DNA of 64,000 bases from Balanoglossus misakiensis (Eukaryota > Hemichordata): assembly GCA_040954595.2 (NCBI GenBank), contig CM082580.2, forward strand, positions 6,262,001 through 6,326,000. The letters are read 5' to 3'. Each line of letters begins with the position of its first letter. The stretch's first letter is position 1. The position numbers and the translations under genes are program-made. The notes below the pieces were generated by a model that had not been told where the DNA came from, made no database searches, and was given only the letters and a program-made list of their open reading frames with translations. This document shows positions 1 to 18,500 of the stretch, in pieces.

Positions 1-1072
1 TATTCCTTTCACAGTATAAACTAATAAATATTCCAAACAAAAGTTGACAATTTCTTCTTTTTAAAAAGTTGCATTGAATATTTCAAAATGACAAAACCTC
101 TTTTTTCAGTACTGTCTCTGAATATATTGCTGTAGGCACGCTGACAACAAGCAATGCACTAACTAACCATACAAAATTTCTTTTCTTTACATAAAAACCA
201 CTGAAGACCTATATTTCTTTTCACTGAATAGTATTCATTTCATCTTGTTTGATTAATTTTTGGTTTTAATTTCTATGTAAATTATATTTTGTAATTAAAT
301 GGTGGTTTCATTGTTTTAGCTGCTTGTTGGCGATACAATTTAAGTTTCATTGATTTAGCTGCTTGTTAAAGTTAAAGGTAATTTCTTTCTGTAACATACC
401 ATTGTTATTATTTTCACTTAAAATGTTTAGCTCTTAGTCATATAAAATATTTAATAGCTGCTTGATTGCTCATTAAACATTGATAACCTGTTGCAAAGGC
501 AACTTCTACAGTAAAGTTTAGCATATTTTGAAGCCCAATCAAATAGATCGTTTTATCTGACGACGGAAAATGGCCATGAAAGGAGATACTGACAAAAGAT
601 GTTCTTGTGCATTCTGTTATAAAATAGGGTCAGTGTATTTTTATATTATAAAATACTAAAAAACCTGAGCCAGTCTTTAAGTTTCATCAAGAACAAGGAA
701 TGTTGGCATTACACTGTGAAACCGATCAAAGTCAAACCTGAGCTATTAATTTGGAAACTGACTTTGAGGAAATGTCTTGCACTTTTTGTAAATACTACTG
801 CAAACCCCAGGTTTTCTTTGTTCAAGCACTGTTAGGGTTTGATATGGGTTGTACTGTACAGTGTTTCCGCTAGCCACAATATTTGGCAAACCATATACCA
901 GTTGAATGAAGTTTTGAATGATTCCGATGTTTGGTTTTTGTCATTATTTTGGAGAATAATTCACATTCGTCAGTTCACAATAAGTCTTTTCGAAAAGGTA
1001 GAGGATTGAGAAAAGAGAAGCCATGGTTTCGAACATTTCTCTGCATCCTGGAAGATCAATCGGACGCCATCT
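1..1072 (-). other. 3' flank and probable 3' UTR of the Kelch-like gene
   Basis: No coding exon is visible here. The stretch lies just downstream of the minus-strand stop codon at 1073-1075, so at least part should be the 3' UTR of the Kelch-like gene. A short imperfect direct repeat with the shared core TTTAGCTGCTTGTT occurs twice at about 307-371. A minus-strand ATTAAA (plus-strand TTTAAT near 264-269) is a weak poly(A) candidate. No other structure is evident. Confidence 0.45.
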
Positions 1073-4000
1073 TTAACAGCAGCACCCAAATCTCCTGCGA
1101 CACGTTGCCATGCTGGTGGAGTCACTCCATTGGTCCCTTTCCACGTCGTACACCTCGACAGTTCTCAAGTAATCGCTGCCGTCGTATCCTCCGATGGTGT
1201 AGAGTTTCTGGCCAAGAACCACCACGCCGACCCCGCTTCTCGGCTGCTTGGTCGGCGACACGAGGCTCCACGCGTTTGCAGCAGGATCGTAGACTTCCAC
1301 ACTGGCCAAACTAGAAAGTTTAAAGACACAGAAATGATTGAGGTTTAAAGTGGTAGATGTCTCATGATCTGACACCATGGGTTAGAATATTTTTGGACTC
1401 TCACAAATCCATGCAATTGAATGTTTATACCTAGTTGACAACAGTAATGTACAAAATTTCTCTCCTTTTCCACTACAGTTCTGAAGTCAGAAATTTTTGG
1501 CAGTTTTTTTTGGTGGGTGTTGCCAACTTCTTACATACCACAATACAACGAAAGAACAAAACAAAACTTCCTAAAAAAATTCATCTGGCTTTCACAACCA
1601 ACTAGCCCCTTTTTTGTTGAAAATATTAATCATTTATACCACCACAACACACAATCTCTGAAAAAAAGTTCTCTCACCTCAAGTCCTGTTCGCATCCTCC
1701 CACGACATAAATCTTGCCTTTCAACACGGCTGCTCCCAGCATAGACCGACGGGTCAGCATCGGTTCCACCATGCTCCACTCTTTTGTCTGCAACGCAAGC
1801 ATACAATCTACTCTTCAGACACACAAAAAACTGATTTTTTTCTGTCAGTGGCACACCGGAAAATTTTGAAGTCATGTAAAGTGAATTTGACCACTGTTTG
1901 ATTATGATGAAGTGAATTATCAGTTAAATGCAGTAATACAGTAAAACTTGTTTTGCACTTTTTATCATCTGATATATCTCAGTGATATCTGATGAACCAT
2001 TGCCAGGTGTCGTCTGCTTTCGAATAACTGACACAGGACTTTGAATTTCAAATTGTTTTTCAAATTTGCTTATTTCATTATGCAATACTTTTTATGTTCT
2101 CTAGGAATTGTTTTTAGAAGACCAGCATCCTTTTAAACACTTCGTTTCAGAAATATGGTGACTTTTTCGGGGGTTTCAAGTGTTCAGTATTCTTTTAACA
2201 CGACCTACTTTTATTTCTTATGGGGTGCCCAGTTTGGGGAGGGAATCTTTGTTGTATTTGAGGTTAAAACCTTCAAAAGTTTTATCTTTGTTGAAAGTCA
2301 GTTATGCAGAATTAATGGGATTATACCCAATTATATGGGAGATTCGGTTGTCAGTGTCTGACCTGATTTGACCCCAATAAACCAAAGATATTCAGGTCAC
2401 ACTACATTCTCATTGTTGGGTGCTCATCACTGTCACAGAATTTCATTGCTCGTAAAAAATATCCACTTTGAATCTTCCAAACAAATTCCAGCCTCAAAGA
2501 TTCAATTGTCAGGATGCTTAGAGTCTGTGTAATGGGTCGTTCATAATGTGTGGACAGATGAGAGCTTCTCTGTACAGAAAAGAACATCAGCTTGATGAAA
2601 AAGGCCACGTAATGATTGAAGTGCAGGGATAAAGATCTTTGCTAAGCATGTCATATCCAATGCATGGTCTGTTATCGTAGAGATATGATGTACTTTTCTT
2701 GATAAGGAACCTATTTCTGGTTATTTATTATTCTGTGTTGGTATTAAGAGAAGCATCATGATTTTAACAAAATAATTGTTGTTTTTCAAAAGCCACTGCA
2801 AAAGAATGCAATTTACCTGAGAAAACATCTGAAGTACCTAAAGAAATAGCACAATTTCAGTTCACAAGGTCATGATGGTGTAAATCACCCATTTTTTTAC
2901 CTTCATGGAGATGTATGGAAGGATATTCAATGAGAAAGAATCTTGAAAACGCTTTAATAAACCCTTCAAAAGCAGGGAATAATTGGTCGTTCGCACAGAG
3001 CTACAGCGAGTTGGATTCACACGTAAAAAAACAAACAACCAGCAACGCACCATCATCCTCCCCAGATTACTTACCTTCGGATTGTATCTTTCCACTGAAC
3101 TGAGATCGCTGGCACCATCATAACCACCAATCACATACAGAAACCCACCCAAGACAACCACGCCGGCCATACTTCTGGGACAAGTCATATCTGTGGAAAA
3201 AATATATTGCTGTTAAAATAATTATTTTCAAAAGTTGTTTCTGTGTTAATAAGCCATTTCCATTTTTATATTGTTACACACACATTGCATATTTGCATAT
3301 GATTTAATGGCCGCTAATTTCGATTATGAATGAGACGGAAGAGTGTGTCTTGTCGACAAACCATGACTCAACAGGTGTTTCAAGAACCATTAGGCTGAAT
3401 TCTTCTGTGATAGAGCATAATATTTTATTTCCTTTGCATAAAGTTTGATTTGAGAAAATAACAGTGTATATCTCATGGGATGGGGAAACTCTTACCTGGT
3501 ATTGGGGTCCATTCATTGGTGCTGGGGTTGTACCGTTCCGCAGTGCTGATGCTGGTCATGCCGTCGTAGCCCCCGAATGCGTACAGGTGGTTCTGCATCG
3601 TCACCACGGCGACGCTGCTGCGGTGGGCATTCAGCGGGGCCACCATCCGCCAAGAATCGGTCTGCGGGTCGAAACTCTCCACGCAGTTAAGGGCGTTCAG
3701 TCCGTCCGAGCCGCCCACTGCGTACAGGACGTTCTGCAGCATCGCCACGCCCACTCCGCGCCGAGACCGCCTCATCGGCGCGACAGGTATCCAGCAGTCC
3801 TGAATGGCGTTGTATCTCTCCACGCTGCTTATTGTACATCTCCCTGGCGTGGTCTCTCCTCCTGCAAAGTGCCATGAGTGTTATTTCTTGCGACATATAC
3901 TTGCGAAGATAGATATCAAGGGTCGAAACTACACTACGTAAAGAGAAATGAAGAATATGTTTATAGCATTGTATGTCTGCCCCTCCCGTCCATCCGCATG

Positions 4001-5716
4001 ATTTCAATTGGCACCAAACAGTGTGACATATTTGTCATGGTACCATCATTTTTGCAGTCCCATACAGTTGTGTAATTGAATGCTATAATTAGAATCACAG
4101 CTTCTTTGTTTCTTGATGAATACGATTCAAATTTTCAACAAAAAAATCCAATACCCTCAACAATGAAAGTGCAATTTCCTGTTGTTTATTAGATAATACG
4201 GCAACAGATATAGACATGTTTGCATTTGAAAAGCTTGACTGGTAGACTGATAAATACTCTTTGTACTGAAACATAGTGATATTAAGATCAACCATTAACT
4301 TTGAGCATTCCACATCCCTGAACCACATATTCTATATTATATATATACCAATGTTCGTTTGTTTCAAGAGTGGTTATGTAGATATCTGCGTCAATTTATT
4401 TTTCACAAGGTTTTCTTTCTTACAAAAAACGTGGGAAGCTGGATCATTTTTTCAGGATTATTTCGAGGAGTGAATGTTGTTTTGTTCATTGATATTTTCA
4501 GGAACGACCTGGCCATTGATGTGACAATCAGTGCCAACAGACTGATAAAACATTACAACACACCCTATAGCTACCATTACATGTCTCCATTATCTCACTG
4601 TACAGTTATCAGCCCTGATAACCCCAAGCTGTGGTGTACACAAAAGAGTGAACAATGCCTACTCTTCTGCGATAGCACATTTGTCTGCATGAAAAAAAAA
4701 TAGCAGCCGTGAGGAATAGAACCGAGAAGATCCAGAGATTACGTACCAACTGCATAGATGAATTTCGATTGACAGAATGAGTCTCTCGGCAGAGTTCTCA
4801 CGTTCAGCTCCCCTTGCAGCTGCGGGTGGAACTGTTGTGCGTGATAGCGCTTGGCTTCATTCAAGAATTTAAGGCAGTCTTTGTTAGCGGTAACTAAACT
4901 ATTGCTGGCAACCTCTGTGGTCAGAAACTCCCACGTTACTAGGGGAAGTCGCACATGCTCCAGGACGGAGGGTAGCTTCTTGAGGCGGTCCTCCGGGTCG
5001 TGTTTGACCCAAGCAACCATGGCGCGATAGACCACCTCCTCGCTTTTCACATTGAGGGTGTCCCTGGAGATCAGATCGACGAGGTCGTCCCGGGTCAAGT
5101 GCAGGAATTCGTCGCTCTGCGCAACCTGCGAAAAGTGTTGCTGGGTGTACGTGTCGGCAGCGGCGTGCAGGTCGAAGCAGCTGTGCAGCTCGGCGAACTG
5201 GCGGATCCCGATGCAGTTGGTCGGGTCCAGCTGCGACTCCAGGAACTCGCAGCACGCCTCCTCCACCGTCTGCAGCTGCAGCAGGCTGGCCGCCTTCAGC
5301 AGCGCCTGCACGTTGGTCTCGTTCACCGCCACCTGGGCCGTGTAGGCGAAGTGAACGATGGCGTCCACGGCGTTCGGCTCCACATCCCGCAGCACGATGA
5401 CGTCCTCGTCGCGCTCCCGCACCTCGCTGGTGAACATGGCGCTGAAGTACGGGCTGCAGGCGGCCAGCACCAGCCGGTGAGCCGCGATGTGTCGGCCCTG
5501 CACCGACAGCGTCACGTCGCAGAGCTGGCCGCTGCGGCGCAGGTTGTGCATGATGGACAACATGCCGACTGCGTGCTGCTGCAGGCTGGCCAGTTTTTCG
5601 ATGTCCCTATCGCTGCTGCTGACGCACTCATCCTGTACGTTGAGTCTTTTGCCGGATCCTGAACTCCTGCTCGCTGACGTTTCATCCGCATTACCACCGC
5701 CACCACCTTGCTCCAT
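1073..5716 (-). CDS. BTB-BACK-Kelch protein (KLHL family), five coding exons
   Basis: This is a predicted substrate adaptor for a cullin-3 ubiquitin ligase. Coding exons in transcript order are 5716-4747, 3861-3496, 3190-3075, 1787-1678 and 1310-1073. All junctions are GT-AG and in frame, and the 1800 nt encode 599 aa. A 5' disordered stretch rich in Gly and Ser (about 1-45) precedes a BTB domain (about 55-160, core QLCDVTLSVQGRHIAAHRLV), then a BACK domain (about 165-290, with VRLPL). Six kelch repeats follow (about 318-599), most carrying the GGYDG-type turn and the VERYNP/W pattern, which fits a six-bladed propeller. BTB-BACK recruits cullin-3 and the propeller binds substrate in characterised family members. 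The protein ends in an unusual CRRRFGCCC tail. BTB-BACK resembles KLHL20 and KLHL28 about equally, so I give no orthologue. A noncoding 5' exon is possible: GTTTTGTAG on the minus strand about 20 nt before the ATG looks like an acceptor. Confidence 0.95.
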
Positions 5717-7780
5717 TTTTCAGTCTCTCTTCCTACAAAACCACTCCCAGCACAAAATGCGCAATTTCTTCACCTCTATAGTATGGTAGTTACTGCAATA
5801 GAATTACATTAAAAGAAAAAATCATCAGCATGACATGCCCCAAATCCTTTTTGATTCATTTATATAATCATATCCAAAAATGTCAAATAACCCAAATGTC
5901 ACAACACTGGGCAGAATCCCCATTAACAATATCTTGAACTTGGTTTTCCAGGGAAATGTCTTTGGTACATACGATTTTCATGTGTGGATAGATAACTGAA
6001 ACATACAAGATCAGAAGAAAGATTTCTTCTTAACATTGATTCACCGATCCGTTTTATTAAATGTCTACGACAGCAATGCTGTTGTTTTATTACTAATATT
6101 ACCCTCACCCTGACACTTGACATTGGCAGTGTATGTTTGGTGCTTGAGGGTCACATGCGTATTGTCGATTTCGTGACTGCAACCTGGAGAAGCTGCGGAT
6201 CCGTAGCCCTGTCAGTGCACTGCCAAAGCATCATGTTTGTTTCTCCTATCCCCCCCCCCCCCCCCCCCCCCCCCGGCAAGTTGGCAGGGCTAAAGGATCC
6301 ACAACATTGAACAAGAATGTTGGTTGATCGGAGCACAGACAAACTGATTTGGCCATAGCAGATACAGCAACACGAGATCTGCTGTGGTCATAAACACCAC
6401 GGTTCGAACTATGCTGACACTGATGTACTTATCCATTGGCGACAAGGCGTGGTTGTTATATTATTGTGGTTCATCACTAGCGCTGGCAATGGCAAGCAGT
6501 TACATGATCGATCGGGACGCGACTTAATTCAGTGTGATGTTGACCCTACCGGCGAGGTGCGGATTGCACCTGGAGCCTCGCAGGAATATGTACCTGAACC
6601 TACCTTTCCAAGTCATACCAAATTCTCTCTTGTCCGCAAGTCACCGACCATAGTGACGCTCCTACACGACAGATCAACCGGCAGCATGTGTTACGAAAAC
6701 GAAAGTGGGCCACTATATTCACATTCAGCGCATGCGGACACGCACATGTTGGGGTCAAAAGGTCAAATGAAATCAACGCTCACGATTTTCTCACGTGAAG
6801 AGCTTGCCCGCAATATCCACAATGTGATGATCCCGTGACCATAGAAACACAATTGTGAATATTGACACATATGCAAATCCCGTGGCATTTTTGTGTCAAC
6901 CAGTTTCCTTATGGACAGCAGGGAGGAGACGTTGAAATGAGATGATGGGGGTAGTTGGATGGGATGCACACTCCCATCACAGGGTTGAGCACAGGTGCTC
7001 GTGGACTTGTGCTGGTTGAGAGCTATGGAAAATCCTTGGAACACTGCATGATTGCGATCAATCAATAAACCAATTTGCACATGTACTTATCCGCAGTCAT
7101 TCCACAGTGTGGAGTGACTTGTGAGTAGACTTAGCTATCAAAAATCAGAAATACAAATGTATTAAATTTGGCGTCGGCCAATCGTCGCATGGTGGCGCTG
7201 TTCAAACCTACCAAACTGGATCGATCGACTGTGCTCAGTTTGGACGAAGGAAACATTTACCGACATGACAGGGCAAGTTCCACCATCACAAGCCGACGAT
7301 GTAAAACACATGCAATATATCCATCACACGCAGCCTTAATATGTGACATCAGCGTCTATATGGAGTTTTCTTAAATTTCAGTGAAGGCAACCTTGACATA
7401 AACTTTTCATACAATGATTACATTGTTACATTTAGCAAAGAGCTACCATCGACCATGTCTTTGTTGAAGTTAAGCAGACAGTTTTGAAAAATCATAAGGA
7501 AATGTAAAATGTTCAAGCTATGGCTGCTAAATCACCTCGATAGATATTTTTGGCGTGCAGTAGTAATATTTTGATCATCAAACAAGGAAAAGCTTCCTGC
7601 AACACTTCCAAGTAAATCTATGTAATCAATTTATGTAAATCAGGAGTGGCCGTGTTTAGTTGATAGTAACACTTTATTTCAATTTTGCATTGTCTTTCTC
7701 TTCATAAGATAATAGAAGGTACTAAAACTAAAGTAAAATCATTAAAAGAACAGACACGTCGGCCGTCAAGCGCCTGTAGG
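5717..7780. other. Divergent intergenic region between the Kelch-like and ARF genes
   Basis: The two genes point away from each other, so this stretch should hold the promoter and any 5' UTR exons of the Kelch-like gene. I see no coding exon with conserved content. A cytosine run of about 30 nt lies at 6250-6283, a G-run on the other strand. The region 6440-7080 has somewhat longer open frames on both strands, but they start without a convincing ATG, resemble no family I know and have no splice support. Confidence 0.4.
6250..6283. repeat. Homopolymer C/G tract
   Basis: An almost uninterrupted cytosine run of about 30 nt. The minus strand is a G tract able to form a quadruplex. Its length is likely to be polymorphic or misassembled. 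Confidence 0.9.
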
Positions 7781-7782
7781 CA

Positions 7783-8018
7783 TGACGTCAAAGGAAACTA
7801 CGGAGGGTCAAAGGTGATACGATGACATCATCTTAGGGGAGTGGGGGTTCGAAGAATAGCATTAGTCATATCCCTATTGCCTAGGCAAATGACGTGGCAC
7901 ATGTAACGTTATTGGTTCCACGTCCGCCATTTTGGAGTCAGTGAGACAGGTCAGTACCGAAATTCCTTCAAATTTACCGTCTATTTTCGACGGTTGGTTA
8001 CATTTCAGAAGCGGACAG
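7783..8018 (+). promoter_or_regulatory. ARF1: ARF promoter and 5' UTR exon
   Basis: The region upstream of the ARF gene has a palindromic CRE, TGACGTCA, at 7783-7790, a CRE-like TGACATCA near 7824, and an inverted CCAAT box (ATTGG) near 7912. A YY1-type motif, CCGCCATTTTG, lies at 7924-7934, a placement common at TATA-less housekeeping starts. A strong donor, GGACAG|GTAAGA, ends the 5' UTR exon at 8018. The matching acceptor TTGTTGCAG lies at 8874, 39 nt before the ATG. Transcription probably starts near 7930. The motifs are seen directly; the start site is inferred. Confidence 0.6.
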
Positions 8019-8880
8019 GTAAGACTATGCCACGCAATCAGAAGAGTTGCTAAACGGGCTCAAGTGTTGTCGGTTTGACGTCGTCGTGTGCTGAAACCGG
8101 CATTTGTACACTTTTCCCAAGCCGCCATTTTAGTGTCTCTTCATTCAAATAAGCTTTGGGCCCGCATCAGGGAAATTCTGATTTCTTCTAACTTTTCACA
8201 ACCACCTTACTCGCGAATTGTTTTTCCTGTCGTTAACCGTTATTTGTACACATTATGATATATTTACGCCAAATACATCTTATGAGTCGGATTGGATCGA
8301 ATATTTGTTCGTTGTCCGGCGTGTGTGAACCACTTCCTCATTTTGCTTCCGTTGCAACATCGGTTCTGTCGTAGTGAGCAGGGCGTCACATTGGTTAGTG
8401 ATAAGATACACCGTCACACTTTCTAAAGTTATGTAGGGTTGTCGATTAGCTGGTTCGAACTAGTTTCGTGGTAAAATTCCAACTCAGAGAAATTTGTCTG
8501 CAGTTTTGCAGTTATATTTTAAAGGAAATGTAAGATTGTTTTCCCAATCGATAACCTTGTTAGTGCCATTTTGGGGCAACGCCTAACGTGTATCTCGCTG
8601 AAATATTCAAACCATGGGCCTGTTTACATCTTGCGGACTTTCGAATTCGTTCGGGATACTTGTGTGTTATTCTAGCGTGTACACATTTCAGTAAAACAAC
8701 CGAGAATGGTTGGATTCTTTCTTAGATGTCTGGGTATTGTAATCACGAACAGAAAAGGGACAGTGTCAGCTGTGTAGAAATTAAAATGTGTGAATACTGT
8801 GCATCATACCATTGTTAGGTTGATAATGTTTTTGTTTTTTCTCTGCTTACTTATGAGGTCTATTTTTGTTGCAGGTTTGA

Positions 8881-15920
<7,040 letters not shown>

Positions 15921-17815
15921 ATGGACAGAACACAGACTGAGAAAGCAGTTTTGATACTACCGGTAGTAACAAAAAATATGACAAATTAAAAAAAAACGAG
16001 AGAAAAAAAAACATGAACATTTGATGTGTACAGAGAAGAAAACATAATGTAACAAGTCCAGTTCCTGGCCCTTATTCTGTCGAGCTATCCCAGGAATTTT
16101 CCTTTGCAGAGACCCATTTCAGTGGAGAAAAAAATATCACTTTCCCCAGTTTCTTTCGTTTTATTTTAGTGAGTTTTTTTTTAGGTATATAGGATGGGAG
16201 ACCAAGAGTTGACATTGTGTGGGAAGGGAGTGTGTTTAATCTTTACACAGGTGTAAGGTTGGGAATGGGAAAAAAAATTGCTAGCCTCTTTCATAGGTTA
16301 ATTTTTTGTGGACATTCATGGTATCTTTAACCCTTTCACCACAATGGTTCAGTCCAAACCCGATGTTTTCTACAGTAAGGTTGGACCTCTAAAGAGGGAA
16401 CTTGGGTGGTGGAAGGGTTAAAACAGAAAAGGCCACGTCTTTATGACAAAAGCCCTTACCCCATGGACAGATTTATACACATACAAGTTTTCATGTACAG
16501 TACAGTATATGTGCAACCTATATCAAAGCTTTTTGGATGTCTGCCTGTCTGTCTGCCTGCATTTCTCTGGTTGCATGGCATTAGACCACACTGCACTGTT
16601 ATTTACGGTCAGCTACCCCAAACATCTAATCCAGTTCCATTGATATAAAACAATACTTTTTTGTGTGTGACATTTTGTTGTAGATATTTGTTTGTATTCC
16701 CAAAAAAAACAAAGCCACAAAATGTAATTCACAAGTTCCAGCAATATTAGTCGCAATTAAATTTCACTTTAAGTCTGTATTGACCATTTCAATTCCAGTT
16801 TTCTCAAAAAGTGAAGTTATTTGGGTTACTTGCAGCAGACTCGCGAAGTTGTGTGATTGGCCAATATTCTGTGTTCTGGTGTTACTTTCATAGACCCACC
16901 TTAAGGATTTGCCCAACAATTATGTTGAAGTTGTAACCTATGGGATTATTTATACCTTCCAACACATTGACGGTTGCCTCACAAAATTTATAGCCACTGT
17001 TGCATGCTGTAGCTCTGGAGATTTTTCTTTTCCAAATATACCAATATTTATTCAGTGCATCAAACTACATTTTCTTTTTCTGCTATCCAAAGCATATTTA
17101 AAACGCTCGGATTTGGCTCGTCAACAAAACCTGCATATGTACAGCCGGTACTGTTGGTTGTTGAAAATCTGAACCGAAGTCTGGACATGAATTCATTTGT
17201 CAACAGTGACGATGCTGCTAGATGGAAATATACAGGCTGGGTTGACTTGACACCAAATACTGATTTCAATGTGCTTTGGGAAGTTGAAACCATACTCAAT
17301 AAACAGAACAAGACTTGCAAAATCATAACCGAATGTTGCTGCTATAGTCCCTTTAGTCAATTTGAACGTGCATGTGTTGTATTCCTTGGCGACTATTCTG
17401 TTCAGTACATTCCTTAAACTTACATACTTGATTGAGGTTCTTTGGTCGGAGTTGGTGGAAAGCGTTTCTATGTGCTTCACATCCGTTTAATGTAAAATAC
17501 AACCTGCGTGACTGTTTGTGTATACTGCTGTAGATAAAAAAAAAGCTGTTTTTGTGTTCTTGGTAGGTTTCTATAGCATTGTAGCCTTTAGCAGCGGGGA
17601 ATCCAGGACCATGTTCTCTTATTTTCCAGAACAGGTCACGGCTACTATATTATTGAGATGAAGAAAATATGTAACGAGTTGAAATTGTGATTTTGATAGC
17701 AGCCTTTAAATGTCTTCATCATTTATGTTCCACTCAGAAAATGCAGGTTTGAATTCAATAAAATGTCAAGTGCAGTTTTATGTTTATCAAGCCTAATAAA
17801 ATATGTGAAACCAAT
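15921..17815 (+). terminator. ARF1: 3' UTR and poly(A) signals of ARF cassette B
   Basis: Long 3' UTR with blocks shared with cassette A: near 16060-16115, near 17489-17590, and 17682-17812. The last block, which holds both AATAAA signals, is nearly identical to 13978-14116. This UTR also contains the MITE at 16331-16417 and a region at 16880-17450 absent from A. Open frames in that region are not supported as genes. Confidence 0.75.
16331..16417 (+). mobile_element. piggyBac-like MITE with TTAA target sites
   Basis: An 87-bp nonautonomous element. It begins CCCTTTCACCAC and ends GTGGTGGAAGGG, terminal inverted repeats with one mismatch, and is flanked by TTAA at 16327-16330 and 16418-16421. 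TTAA target sites and CCC ends are hallmarks of the piggyBac superfamily. It sits inside the predicted 3' UTR of ARF cassette B. Confidence 0.75.
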
Positions 17816-18500
17816 TTTCTTTGGAACGATGGCTGGCTGGCTGTTGGTGTGATTTACTCTAAAGGGACATTGCCCTGGTGCTAGGGATGTGCAGCTGTGC
17901 ACATCCTTGCACTACTGTAGGTCAGTCTAGTACCCCCCAATACCCCCATGGTCTTTTTGACCTTTGACCCATTATTTTTGATCAAAATGTAGATTTTTGA
18001 CAAGTATTTAGGCATTCAAAGATAAGAATGCTTTGTCTTTTGGACCATCAAGGTTTACACCTGTACCAATCTTAGAGAGCTGAGTCAGCAGTGCCCTCAA
18101 CGGTTTTCCCTTTCAGAGGGACACACCCTCCCCTCCCCTGATCTTCAGAGTGCTCATGCCCTGTGCTGCTATTCATTCATGTGCCGGTACCATCATTTCC
18201 ATTATTTGCTGAGTCATGGTATGTCAGCATTGCCTAGAGTATAACATATTTGATCACTGCTATATTTATCTTGGATTAATCATGCATGCTGAAGATTTTG
18301 TAAGTTACCTGGTTTTCAAGTTTTATCATGACTATTCGGACTTGATCAATAAATTTCTGACTTTCATGTGCAATATCACGTTTTTGTTTAATGTTACAGA
18401 GAAAACTCAGCATGGACAATGTCAAGGAAACAATTGTTTTTATTTTAAAAAAGAAAGAAAAACATTTCAGAGGAAAGCATTAAAAGCCATCGTATTGTCT
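17816..18500. other. Convergent intergenic region, ARF cassette B and MMTAG2
   Basis: AT-rich sequence between two genes that converge. It contains a minus-strand AATAAA (plus TTTATT at 18439-18444) about 57 nt beyond the MMTAG2 stop, the likely poly(A) signal for that gene. Nothing else is supported. Confidence 0.6.
18439..18444 (-). terminator. MMTAG2: Poly(A) signal AATAAA for MMTAG2
   Basis: Canonical hexamer on the minus strand, about 57 nt downstream of the stop codon, implying a very short 3' UTR. Confidence 0.55.

Noticed and set aside
5000-5662. 220-codon plus-strand frame opposite the BTB-BACK exon
   Set aside because: Antisense shadow of a GC-rich coding exon. The minus-strand frame has full BTB-BACK homology.
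6449-6838. 129-codon plus-strand frame beginning at a GTG
   Set aside because: No ATG at the start, no domain, no splice context and no similarity I recognise.
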